From assembly GCA_964415245.1 (NCBI GenBank), contig CAYQAJ010000066.1:1-19936 (forward strand): a stretch of 19,936 bases of DNA. The letters are read 5' to 3'. This document shows, piece after piece, positions 7,284 through 13,531 of this stretch (positions are counted from its first letter, which is position 1; each line of letters starts with the position of its first letter). A program made the position numbers and the translations under genes. The stretch is from CAYQAJ01 sp964415245. Lineage in GTDB: Bacteria > Planctomycetota > Planctomycetia > Pirellulales > Pirellulaceae. Below the pieces are notes generated by a model. It worked only from the letters and a program-made list of their open reading frames with translations. It was not told the DNA's origin and did not search any database.

Positions 7284-8294
7284 TCAGGTGGAACCTTTGT
7301 TCGCACTTGACTTCGTCTCGGGCTGCGGCGCAAACAGCGCTTCCCGCCGCGCGAGCCATGCCCACCAGTGCGCCAGCGCCGTGCCCGTGAACATGCAGCC
7401 GAACGTGTACACGGCCGGAGCAACTGCGGCGGCTGGTCGCTCGGGAAAGTACGTGAGCACCAGAAACGTCCCCACGCCCGCGTTTTGCATGCCGATCTCC
7501 AGCGTGAGCGCTCGCCGCATGTCGACGGGCAGCCGCATGGCGCGGGCACCCAGATTGCCCGCCAGATAGCCGGCCAGATTCACCGCCAACAGCGGCGGCA
7601 CGACCGCCAGCGCCGCGCTGCCAAGCTCGTCTCGGTTCTTGGCCACCACGATGGCGATGATCCACAAGATCACCACGTTGGCCACGATCGGGCCCACGCG
7701 TACCAGGGCCTTGCGCAATCGGGGCAACAGCCGCATCACGGCGTATCCCGCCGCCACGGGCAGCACCACGGTCAACAGCAGGCCCAGACTTGTCTCCGCC
7801 GGGTTGAAGCGCACATCGCTTCGTCCCAGTATCAGCCATAGCGCCAGCGGCACCGTCAGCGGCGAGATGAGCGTGGCAATCGTCGTCAGACTGACTGAGT
7901 AGCTGGTGTTTCCTCGCGCATTGTGCGTCAGCACGTTCGACGCCATGGCCCCCGGAACGCAGCCCACCACCACCAGCCCGATCAGTTGATCCCCCTCGTA
8001 GCCCATCAGCTTCGCCGCAACCCAGGCTAAGAGCGGCATCGAAGTGTACTGCAATGCCGTTCCGCCCAAGACCGCTGGCCAGCGTCGGACAACCTGCCGC
8101 AGCTCATCGTGCGGGAGCAGCGTGCCCACGGCAAACATTGCCAGGGCAATCATCCACGACAACAAAGCCGAACTGGCCAGGAACGGATCGATGGGCCCCG
8201 GTAGCCAGCCGGGCCACGCACGTTCAACGGCTGGCCAGCACCAGGCCACGCCGCTCAGAGCCACGAGCCACAGAAGAAGCCACCGCTGGATCAT
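7284..8294 (-). CDS. Bile acid:sodium symporter family (BASS) transporter
   Basis: A 336-residue integral membrane protein with about ten hydrophobic segments. Family marks are GCVPGAMASN at 111-120, NARGNTSYSVSLTTIATLIS at 125-144 leading into P-L-T-V-P, and EIGMQNAGVGTFL at 266-278. The last includes the E-x-G-x-Q-N motif that binds sodium and substrate in the crossover helices. The family takes up organic anions with sodium; bacterial substrates include pantoate, pyruvate-like acids and bile acids, and the sequence does not tell which. ATG 8294 is preceded by CGGAAC, a poor ribosome binding site. It is convergent with the MFS gene and divergent from the YHS-like gene. Length is normal for the family, and I see no truncation. 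Confidence 0.85.
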   Translation of the reverse strand: MIQRWLLLWLVALSGVAWCWPAVERAWPGWLPGPIDPFLASSALLSWMIALAMFAVGTLLPHDELRQVVRRWPAVLGGTALQYTSMPLLAWVAAKLMGYEGDQLIGLVVVGCVPGAMASNVLTHNARGNTSYSVSLTTIATLISPLTVPLALWLILGRSDVRFNPAETSLGLLLTVVLPVAAGYAVMRLLPRLRKALVRVGPIVANVVILWIIAIVVAKNRDELGSAALAVVPPLLAVNLAGYLAGNLGARAMRLPVDMRRALTLEIGMQNAGVGTFLVLTYFPERPAAAVAPAVYTFGCMFTGTALAHWWAWLARREALFAPQPETKSSANKGST

Positions 8295-8665
8295 GTTCCG
8301 AGCCGACCGTTGAAGTGGAAACGCAGTAAGTTGCTTCTGCCGGGCCAGTTACGGGTCTCTTCGCCTACCAGTCGCTTTAACGCGTCAGCTTTTGTGAAAC
8401 GGCACACATCACCCGAAGGCCTGATTTACTATGCTTGAACAGTCGGGCGGTGATGCTGGTTGCGAGTTGAATCGCAATTGTTGTCCGATCGGTTGACTAC
8501 TCCCCCGAGCCGGGTCAATAATAAGCATCCGTTGATCTTTCCTCCCTCCCCCAGATTCTGCTTGGCACCTGCCATGCCCGAATGAGAGGGGGAAAGCAAT
8601 AACCGACACCTAGGTGCCGCACAAGTACGTACTCCATTTTCTTCCGCGACGAAAGGATCCAGGCA
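8295..8665. other. Divergent intergenic region
   Basis: This 371-nt stretch lies between the divergent symporter and YHS-like genes. It has no credible gene. It is locally more AT-rich than its surroundings and holds one good promoter candidate for the rightward gene at 8493-8522. Confidence 0.6.
8493..8522 (+). promoter_or_regulatory. Candidate sigma-70-type promoter for the YHS-like gene
   Basis: TTGACT (8493-8498) and AATAAT (8517-8522) each match consensus at five of six positions with an 18-nt spacer. This would give a leader of about 135 nt. The first five bases of the -35 (TTGAC) also form an inverted repeat with GTCAA at 8514-8518, which might be an operator. Confidence 0.45.
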
Positions 8666-9130
8666 ATGAAATCACGCGTTTGGCTGGTTGCTGCCGCCTC
8701 GTTGGTAATGTTGACCGCAACGATTTACGCAGCCGACAAGATCAAGCTAGAAGGAATCACCTGCCCCGTATCGGGCAAGGCCGCCAAGGACGGGACCGAG
8801 GTCGACTACAAGGGTGGCAAGGTCTTTTTCTGCTGCACGAATTGCCCCAAGGCTTTCACCGCGTCGCCGGAAAAATTTGCCGTGCAGGCAAACCATCAAC
8901 TCGCCCAGACCGGCCAGGCCAAAGAGGTCAAGTGCCCGTTCACGGGTAAAGAACTGAACCCCGAGCAGACCATCAAGGTCGGCGGGGTCACGGTCGCGTT
9001 CTGCTGCGGCAATTGCAAGGGCAAGGCCTCGAAGCTCGAAGGCGAGGAAGCGCTGACCGCGATTTTCAGCGACAAGGTGTTCGACAAAGCCTTCAAGGTC
9101 GGCGAAGAGAAGAAAGAAGACAAGGAGTAA
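8666..9130 (+). CDS. Secreted protein with two YHS/TRASH-like metal-binding cysteine domains
   Basis: The product has 154 residues. A signal peptide spans about 1-22 (hydrophobic core, cut after YAA). Two copies of the same module follow. Module 1: CPVSGKAA (C33) and KVFFCCTNCPKAF (C56, C57, C60). Module 2: CPFTGKEL (C90) and VAFCCGNCKGKA (C113, C114, C117). The CPxxGK...V-x-FCCxxC pattern is that of YHS/TRASH-like domains, which bind metals such as copper through cysteines. The C terminus is Lys/Glu-rich. A periplasmic metal-sensing, metal-sequestering or chaperone role is inferred; the sequence gives no direct proof of the metal. It has its own candidate promoter and a strong terminator, so it is probably monocistronic. 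ATG 8666 fits the signal peptide and has CCAGG just upstream. Confidence 0.8.
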   Translation: MKSRVWLVAAASLVMLTATIYAADKIKLEGITCPVSGKAAKDGTEVDYKGGKVFFCCTNCPKAFTASPEKFAVQANHQLAQTGQAKEVKCPFTGKELNPEQTIKVGGVTVAFCCGNCKGKASKLEGEEALTAIFSDKVFDKAFKVGEEKKEDKE

Positions 9131-9206
9131 GGAACCTCCTAACCCGCCTGGATCGAAGCCCGCAACGAGCATCTGTTGCGCGACGCGGGTGAGCAACGAA
9201 CTGCCC

Positions 9207-9239
9207 AAGGCGCCCGCTAAATCAGCGGGTGCCTTTTTT
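9207..9239 (+). terminator. Rho-independent terminator
   Basis: A 12-bp stem (9207-9218 with 9224-9235, one G-T pair, core GGCGCCCGCT) and a 5-nt loop are followed by six T at 9234-9239. It is the clearest terminator in the window, 77 nt after the YHS-like gene. Confidence 0.9.
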
Positions 9240-9298
9240 GCGCGCTGTCGCCTTTCCGGGTTTGGACTCTCGACTCTGGACTTCGCGAAAACTGGGGT

Positions 9299-9326
9299 TT
9301 GGCCAGGCTCGCCAATTTGCCATAAT
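9299..9326 (+). promoter_or_regulatory. Weak promoter candidate for lpxB
   Basis: TTGGCC (9299-9304) and CATAAT (9321-9326) are separated by 16 nt. The -10 is good (five of six) and the -35 weak (three of six). It would place the palindrome at 9372-9432 in the leader. Confidence 0.3.
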
Positions 9327-9371
9327 TCCCGGCTGTTTGCGAAGAAGGCATCGCCTCGTTCGGTCCACGCG

Positions 9372-9432
9372 AAGCCTGAAGCGCAAGCGAAGGACACGAA
9401 AGGCAAGTCCCCTTCGCTTCCGCTTCAGGCTT
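9372..9432. repeat. Palindrome with 22-bp arms upstream of lpxB
   Basis: Arms at 9372-9393 (AAGCCTGAAGCGCAAGCGAA, then GG) and 9411-9432 are complementary except for one mismatch, with a 17-nt loop. A solo arm of the same family lies downstream of lpxB at 10777-10797. Similar sequence is, from memory, dispersed in planctomycete genomes. Confidence 0.8.
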
Positions 9433-9471
9433 TGATACGCCTTCGCCGCACACCGATGCAAGGACGCACGG

Positions 9472-10695
9472 GTGAACATCTTCTTCTCCGCCGGAGAGCC
9501 GAGCGGCGATTTGCACGCCGCCAGCCTCATCGGCCAGTTGCGCCGTCTGCAACCCGACGTGGAGTGCGCCGGTTTGGGCGGACCGCGGATGCGCGAGGCC
9601 GGCTGCGAACTATTGCACGATATGACCGCGCTGTCGGTCATGCTGCTGGGTCGGGCCATCGCCAACGTACACCGGTTCTGGCGGCTGTATCGTCAGGCCG
9701 ACGAGTACCTCCGCACCGAGCGCCCCGACGCCGTGGTGCTGATCGACTTTCCCGGGTTCAACTGGTGGGTTGCCCGGGCGGCGCGGCGGCACAACATCCC
9801 CGTGTTCTATTACGGCGTGCCGCAGCTTTGGGCGTGGGGCGCGTGGCGCGTCGGCAAGATGCGGCGGCTGGTCGACCACGCACTGTGCCAGCTCCCCTTC
9901 GAGGCCGAGTGGTATACCAATCGCGGTTGCCGCGCCACGTACGTGGGGCATCCGTACTTCGATCATCTACGGTCGCACCGGCTCGATGCCGACTTCTTGG
10001 CGAAGCAGAAGTCGGCCGGCGAGCCGCTGGTGACGATTCTGCCCGGCTCGCGCTCTCAGGAGGTGGCGAACAACCTGCCGTGGTTTCTCAAAGCGGCCGA
10101 GCGCGTGCGCCGCGAGGTGCCATCGGCGCGGTTTGCCATTGCCAGCTTCAATGAGCCGCAAGCGGAAAAAGCGCGGAAGATGGCCGCCGGCAGCGGCATC
10201 GCGGCCGAAGTACACGTGGGCCGCACGGCGGAATTGATTCACGCCAGTCGGTGTTGCCTGGCCTGTTCGGGCTCGGTGTCGCTCGAGCTGTTGTACCATG
10301 TCCGGCCGGCGGCCATTTTGTACTACGCCAATCCGCTCATGGCCTTTCTGGTGCTGCGCTTGCTCATCACGGTCAAGTACATCACGCTGGTGAATCTGCT
10401 GGCCGATGAGAATCCCTTCACCGATCATCCGGTACCGTTCGATCCGAAATCCGCCGGGGCCGAGAACGTTCCCTACCCCGAGTACCCCACCTGCCGCGAT
10501 GAATCGGCGCGGCTGGCCAATCATGTGATCGAGTGGCTCACCGACGAGCAAGAGTACGCCCGCAAGACCGCGCAACTGTCCGCCCTGCGCGATTCCCTGG
10601 CGGTGTCGGGCGCATCGCAGACGGCGGCGCTGTACATCCAGCGCGAGCTGAGCGCGCTATCGGACACGGACCTCGATCTTCCCGCGGCCGCGTAA
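9472..10695 (+). CDS. lpxB: Lipid-A-disaccharide synthase
   Basis: LpxB joins UDP-diacylglucosamine and lipid X to form the lipid A disaccharide, at the inner face of the cytoplasmic membrane. The 407-residue protein (family about 380) opens with FFSAGEPSGDLHAASL (4-19), the diagnostic N-terminal motif. It continues with GLGGPRM (34-40), VVLIDFPGFN (88-97), PQLWAWG (117-123), LPFE (141-144), YVGHP (157-161), ILPGSRSQEV (189-198) and CSGSVSLEL (265-273), matching the GT19 family blocks in order. GTG 9472 was chosen because it sits directly before the first family motif and has CAAGGA about 8 nt upstream; the ATG at 9456 is in another frame. Its presence implies a lipopolysaccharide-type outer membrane. 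No other lpx gene is in the window. Confidence 0.95.
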   Translation: MNIFFSAGEPSGDLHAASLIGQLRRLQPDVECAGLGGPRMREAGCELLHDMTALSVMLLGRAIANVHRFWRLYRQADEYLRTERPDAVVLIDFPGFNWWVARAARRHNIPVFYYGVPQLWAWGAWRVGKMRRLVDHALCQLPFEAEWYTNRGCRATYVGHPYFDHLRSHRLDADFLAKQKSAGEPLVTILPGSRSQEVANNLPWFLKAAERVRREVPSARFAIASFNEPQAEKARKMAAGSGIAAEVHVGRTAELIHASRCCLACSGSVSLELLYHVRPAAILYYANPLMAFLVLRLLITVKYITLVNLLADENPFTDHPVPFDPKSAGAENVPYPEYPTCRDESARLANHVIEWLTDEQEYARKTAQLSALRDSLAVSGASQTAALYIQRELSALSDTDLDLPAAA

Positions 10696-10776
10696 AATTT
10701 CGCTTTCCGTCGAACACTCGCGTGCGACGAGCCACTGCTCCGCAGGGCGCCCCGCCGCTTGCGGTTTCGCGCTCTG

Positions 10777-10797
10777 CTTCGCTTGCGCTTCCGGCTT
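10777..10797 (+). repeat. Solo arm of the palindrome family found upstream of lpxB
   Basis: CTTCGCTTGCGCTTCCGGCT plus one T matches the complement of the left arm at 9372-9393 at 20 of 21 positions. There is no partner arm next to it, so it looks like a half-element. Confidence 0.65.
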
Positions 10798-10839
10798 GGA
10801 TAGGTCGGATCATCGCCGCATCCGCCCCGCGCGATATGT

Positions 10840-10845
10840 TACAAT
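10840..10845 (+). promoter_or_regulatory. Possible -10 element for the M50 peptidase operon
   Basis: TACAAT matches consensus at five of six positions, about 70 nt before GTG 10917. No good -35 is present at the right distance, so the call is weak. Confidence 0.3.
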
Positions 10846-10916
10846 TCGTGCGGATGGCGCGCTTCCGTTTTCGAAACCGTCCCGAACGAGCCCCTGTTTC
10901 CTGATCGAGACACCCC

Positions 10917-11723
10917 GTGTTCCTTGCCGAACCGCAGCAAACGCGATTCGACCTGCACTTTTCGCTGCTGGGCATCCCGGTGCGGGTGTCGCCGTTCTTC
11001 TGGGTGGCGGCGCTCGTCCTCGGTTTTAACCTGACAGGTGGCGAACCGCTGCGGATTGTGATGTGGATTGTTGCGGTGTTCGTTTCTCTGATGGTTCACG
11101 AGTTCGGCCACGCTTTGGCTTTTCGCGCCTGCGGCATTTCGGCCCGCGTAGTGCTGTACCACTTTGGCGGCCTGGCCATCCCCGAAGGAACAAGCTGGTG
11201 GGTAGGCGCCGGTCGCATGGCACCTCGGCAGCAGATCTTCATCTCCGCGGCCGGTCCTTTGGCTCAGCTTTCCCTCGCTGCGATTATTCTGGCGGCGGTG
11301 CGTGCGTCAGGGTACGTTGTCCCTGGGTTGTTCGCGTTCCTTCCGTACGAGGCGTTGTGGGGTAGTCCTCCGTATGCGCCCCTCCCCAACGATATCCTGA
11401 ACGACCTGCTGTTTTACCTTGCGCTGCCGAGCGTCTTTTGGGCCCTGCTGAATCTGATTCCGGTTTATCCGCTCGACGGCGGGCAGATCAGCCGTGAGGT
11501 GTGCGTGCTGCTCGACCCGAATCGTGGCATCCGCAACTCGTTGATGCTGTCGATCGTGGCCGGCGCGCTGGCGGCAGCGTGGGGGCTGATGGGCGGCCAG
11601 CCCTTCATGGGCATCATGTTCGGCATGCTTGCTTTTTCGAGTTACCAGTTGCTACAGGCATACTCAGGTCGCGGCGGAGGTTTTGGAGGGGGAGGTTTTG
11701 GAGGGGGAGGGGGACCCTGGTGA
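10917..11723 (+). CDS. Site-2-protease-family (M50) zinc metallopeptidase
   Basis: A 268-residue membrane protein with hydrophobic segments throughout. The zinc site is present: HEFGH at 61-65 (ligands H61, H65; catalytic E62) in the first core helix, and NLIPVYPLDGG at 179-189, where D187 would be the third ligand. The family cuts substrates within the membrane, often anti-sigma factors. The C terminus (251-268) is a glycine-rich tail ending in GGGGGPW, encoded by purine-rich G-repeats. GTG 10917 was chosen because the product then starts MFLAEPQQTRFDLHFSLLGI, which lines up with what I recall as the usual start of planctomycete members. The stop overlaps the next gene's GTG. No PDZ domain is seen, so it is the short form. 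Confidence 0.88.
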   Translation: MFLAEPQQTRFDLHFSLLGIPVRVSPFFWVAALVLGFNLTGGEPLRIVMWIVAVFVSLMVHEFGHALAFRACGISARVVLYHFGGLAIPEGTSWWVGAGRMAPRQQIFISAAGPLAQLSLAAIILAAVRASGYVVPGLFAFLPYEALWGSPPYAPLPNDILNDLLFYLALPSVFWALLNLIPVYPLDGGQISREVCVLLDPNRGIRNSLMLSIVAGALAAAWGLMGGQPFMGIMFGMLAFSSYQLLQAYSGRGGGFGGGGFGGGGGPW

Positions 11724-12589
11724 CGCGCGTGCTCTACGATGCGACCACCAGCGCCGCACACGCCGGCGATTCCCAGGTCGCACGGGCGACGCGCGAGCCG
11801 CGCGATTCCACCGCCGGCGAGCTGCCCGAGCGTCGCGTCGTCCTGCTGGGAGCCAGCAATCTGTTCGGCGGCATCCACACCGCAGTCGCCGCCGCCGAGG
11901 CGGCTTGGGGTCGGCCCCTCGACGTGATGGCCGCCCACGGATTCGGACGCGGCTACGCCGCCGATTCCTGGGTGCTGGGGCGCGAATTGCCGGCGCTCGT
12001 CACGTGCGGGCTATGGCGCGAATTATCGGCGCGGCCTCTGCTCCCCACGGCTGCGCTCATCACCGACGTGGGCAATGACCTCTTATACGGCGTGCCGGTG
12101 GGAAAAATCTCGCAGTGCGTCGAAGCGTGCCTGGCCCGGTTAGCGGCGGTGGCCGAGCGAATGGCGGTGACGCTGCTTCCGCTGGCCAGCATTTCGCGGC
12201 TCGATTCCCGTCGATTCGTGCTGCTGCGAACGATTCAGTTCCCTCGCTCGCGGCTGGCGTTTTCCGATGCCATGAAACAGGCCGCGGAGTTGAACGACCG
12301 CCTGATCGACCTTGCCAGGCGATACGGGGCCGAGCTCGTCGATCCGCCCAAGGACTGGTACGGAATCGACTCGATCCACATCCAATCGCGGATGCGGCGC
12401 CGGGCATGGGGCCAACTTCTCGCGCCGTGGCACGGCGGAAATCCGCTCGACTCGTCGAGTGGCGGACCCGGTCGACTCGTTTATCTGCAATCGAGGCGGC
12501 CCGAGTGGCGAAGGCTCTTCGGTATCGAGCAGCGCGGCCGCCAGCCGACGGCGACGCTTCCCGGTGGCACGCGGGTGTCGTTCTATTAA
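11720..12589 (+). CDS. SGNH/GDSL-type hydrolase-like protein
   Basis: The product has 289 residues. SGNH-fold blocks appear in order: VVLLGASNLFGG around 40-51 (S46 in the nucleophile position, GxSN instead of GDSL), TDVGNDLLYG at 115-124 (GxND block, N119), and DSIH at 217-220 (D217 and H220 as the Asp-His pair). These make a complete potential Ser-Asp-His triad. The family acts on esters of carbohydrates and lipids; the substrate here is unknown. There is no signal peptide, so the cytoplasm is the likely site. GTG 11720 overlaps the peptidase stop (GTGA), which points to translational coupling. The same frame is open back to 11501 inside the peptidase gene, but that part is a shadow. After residue 225 the tail is Arg-rich and lacks recognisable motifs. 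Confidence 0.75.
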   Translation: MTRVLYDATTSAAHAGDSQVARATREPRDSTAGELPERRVVLLGASNLFGGIHTAVAAAEAAWGRPLDVMAAHGFGRGYAADSWVLGRELPALVTCGLWRELSARPLLPTAALITDVGNDLLYGVPVGKISQCVEACLARLAAVAERMAVTLLPLASISRLDSRRFVLLRTIQFPRSRLAFSDAMKQAAELNDRLIDLARRYGAELVDPPKDWYGIDSIHIQSRMRRRAWGQLLAPWHGGNPLDSSSGGPGRLVYLQSRRPEWRRLFGIEQRGRQPTATLPGGTRVSFY

Positions 12590-12597
12590 GAGCCTAT

Positions 12598-12708
12598 CCG
12601 AAGACCGTCCCAGAGAAGGGGACAGGCACATCTTACTTCGCGGACCGCATGCAAGCGGCGCAATATCCAGTAGCTCCGCAAAATGAGCCAGTCCCCGACG
12701 GTTTTCGG
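12598..12708. repeat. Inverted-repeat element (GGGGACAGGC family) after the SGNH gene
   Basis: CCGAAGACCGTC (12598-12609) pairs with GACGGTTTTCGG (12697-12708) with one mismatch. GGGGACAGGC (12618-12627) pairs with GCCAGTCCCC (12687-12696), also with one mismatch. The left half carries 8 extra bases between the arms. A small CCGC/GCGG hairpin lies in the centre. The element begins 9 nt after the SGNH stop and has no coding potential. Confidence 0.7.
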
Positions 12709-12783
12709 CTAAGCTCTCCATCGGCGCGGGGGACCTACGCAGTGCATGCGAAGGTTCGCGCGGCCGTGTCGCGGACGCATGAT

Positions 12784-12814
12784 GTGCTCGCCGCGCAACG
12801 TCGGCGCACTTTTT
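12784..12814 (+). terminator. Possible rho-independent terminator
   Basis: GTGCTCGCCG (12784-12793) pairs with CGGCGCAC (12802-12809), with a two-base bulge and an 8-nt loop, followed by five T. It would end the peptidase-SGNH transcript about 200 nt after the stop. Confidence 0.45.
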
Positions 12815-12919
12815 GCTGTGGCGAGTCGTTACACGGATGGAATCGGCGCGACGACTCACGAGCGAGCGTGCCCGCGCCGGTGCGACACCGCGCAACGGGG
12901 AACCGCGCGTAATTACCTC

Positions 12920-12946
12920 TTGACACCCTCGCCGAGAAATTGGAAT
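12920..12946 (+). promoter_or_regulatory. Candidate promoter upstream of the mini histone-like gene
   Basis: A perfect -35, TTGACA (12920-12925), is followed after 15 nt by TGGAAT (12941-12946; four of six). The short spacer weakens it. A second, poorer pair is TTGCAC (12965-12970) with TACAAC (12987-12992). Confidence 0.4.
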
Positions 12947-13186
12947 TTTTTTGTGGAAAAGGTGTTGCACAAATCACGACAATTCGTACAACTAAAGCTA
13001 TCGAGTAGCGGTTACCACGAGAACTTGTCGCTCTCGACGCAACGAAAGTTGTGGCCGACAAGTGCTCCACACGAAGTGGAGGAGTGGTTTTTTTAGGTGT
13101 CGGCGGGGTTGGCTCGAAGGCTGTAGGAAACCCGAAAGCCATGGAGACGGATCTCGCCGCGGACCCTGTTTTACGGAGGACGTACT
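12947..13186 (+). other. Structured leader or small RNA region before the mini histone-like gene
   Basis: About 240 nt without a gene, markedly AT-richer at its left end. ACTTGTCG (13023-13030) pairs with CGACAAGT (13056-13063). CTCCAC (13065-13070) pairs with GTGGAG (13076-13081) around ACGAA, and seven T lie at 13088-13094. This could be a terminated small RNA of about 140 nt or a leader that controls the downstream gene. I do not recognise a known riboswitch or RNA family. The rest of the gap between 12590 and 13186 holds the inverted repeat and terminator listed separately. Confidence 0.35.
13175..13180 (+). promoter_or_regulatory. Ribosome binding site of the mini histone-like gene
   Basis: GGAGGA, a near-perfect Shine-Dalgarno, lies 6 nt before GTG 13187. 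In a window where most genes lack such sites it is the main evidence that this very short frame is translated. Confidence 0.7.
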
Positions 13187-13270
13187 GTGGCCAAGAAGAA
13201 AGCCAAGAAGAAAGCCAAGAAGGCAGCGAAGAAGGGCGGAAAGAAGAAATCCGCAAAGAAGAAGAAGTAG
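13187..13270 (+). CDS. 27-residue lysine-rich, histone-like basic peptide
   Basis: GTG start, TAG stop. The product is essentially all Lys, Ala and Gly: MAKKKAKKKAKKAAKK, then GGKKKSAKKKK. Seventeen of 27 residues are lysine and there are no acidic or aromatic residues. The composition is that of the Lys/Ala-rich tails of bacterial H1-like (HC1/HctB) and extended HU proteins, so DNA or RNA binding, perhaps in nucleoid compaction or polyphosphate binding, is inferred. A strong ribosome binding site precedes it, a perfect 12-bp hairpin follows, and it has its own long leader. It is too short for similarity to be meaningful, and a simple AAG-rich repeat could arise by chance. Conservation of the GTG, the ribosome binding site and the stop would be the deciding evidence. 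Confidence 0.65.
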   Translation: MAKKKAKKKAKKAAKKGGKKKSAKKKK

Positions 13271-13332
13271 TGAGCGGCTCCAGGTAGCCATTCGTGGGGC
13301 CTAGCGCCGTCACGAATTCGACACGACGAGAA

Positions 13333-13366
13333 AGAGCCGCCGAGGCACGCAAGTCTCGGCGGCTCT
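13333..13366. terminator. Hairpin between convergent genes, possible bidirectional terminator
   Basis: AGAGCCGCCGAG (13333-13344) and CTCGGCGGCTCT (13355-13366) form a perfect 12-bp stem with a 10-nt loop. It lies 62 nt after the mini histone-like gene and beyond the end of mrp on the other strand. Neither side has a strong T run (TTTGC on plus, TTTCTC on minus), so intrinsic termination may be partial. Confidence 0.6.
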
Positions 13367-13531
13367 AGTATTTGCGCTCGTCCCTTTTCTGCCTCTGCTG
13401 AACCGCCTCTCGCAGCTCAGCCCCCCTCTTTGGCCACCGCGCTGCCGACTCATGCCGGCGCTTGCTTGTCTCCGCGCGAAGTTGTCGCGCAGCAGTTTCC
13501 AGGGCTCGCCTGAGCGACGAATCGCGACGCG

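Noticed and set aside
8614..8949. Plus-strand frame overlapping the YHS-like gene
   Set aside because: It reads a different frame of a gene with a clear signal peptide and paired cysteine motifs, and has no features of its own.
12946..12958. TGTGGAAAA as a DnaA box or replication origin
   Set aside because: It is a single imperfect match with no cluster of boxes and no dnaA, dnaN or gidA nearby.
13105..13186. Cobalamin-riboswitch-like GCC-A-GGAGAC stretch before the mini histone-like gene
   Set aside because: Only a short 3' piece resembles the consensus. The upstream core elements are missing and the downstream gene has no link to cobalamin.
12735..13352. Minus-strand frame antisense to the mini histone-like gene
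   Set aside because: Its Ser/Leu/Trp repeats are just the complement of the AAG-rich codons, with no start signal or family motif.
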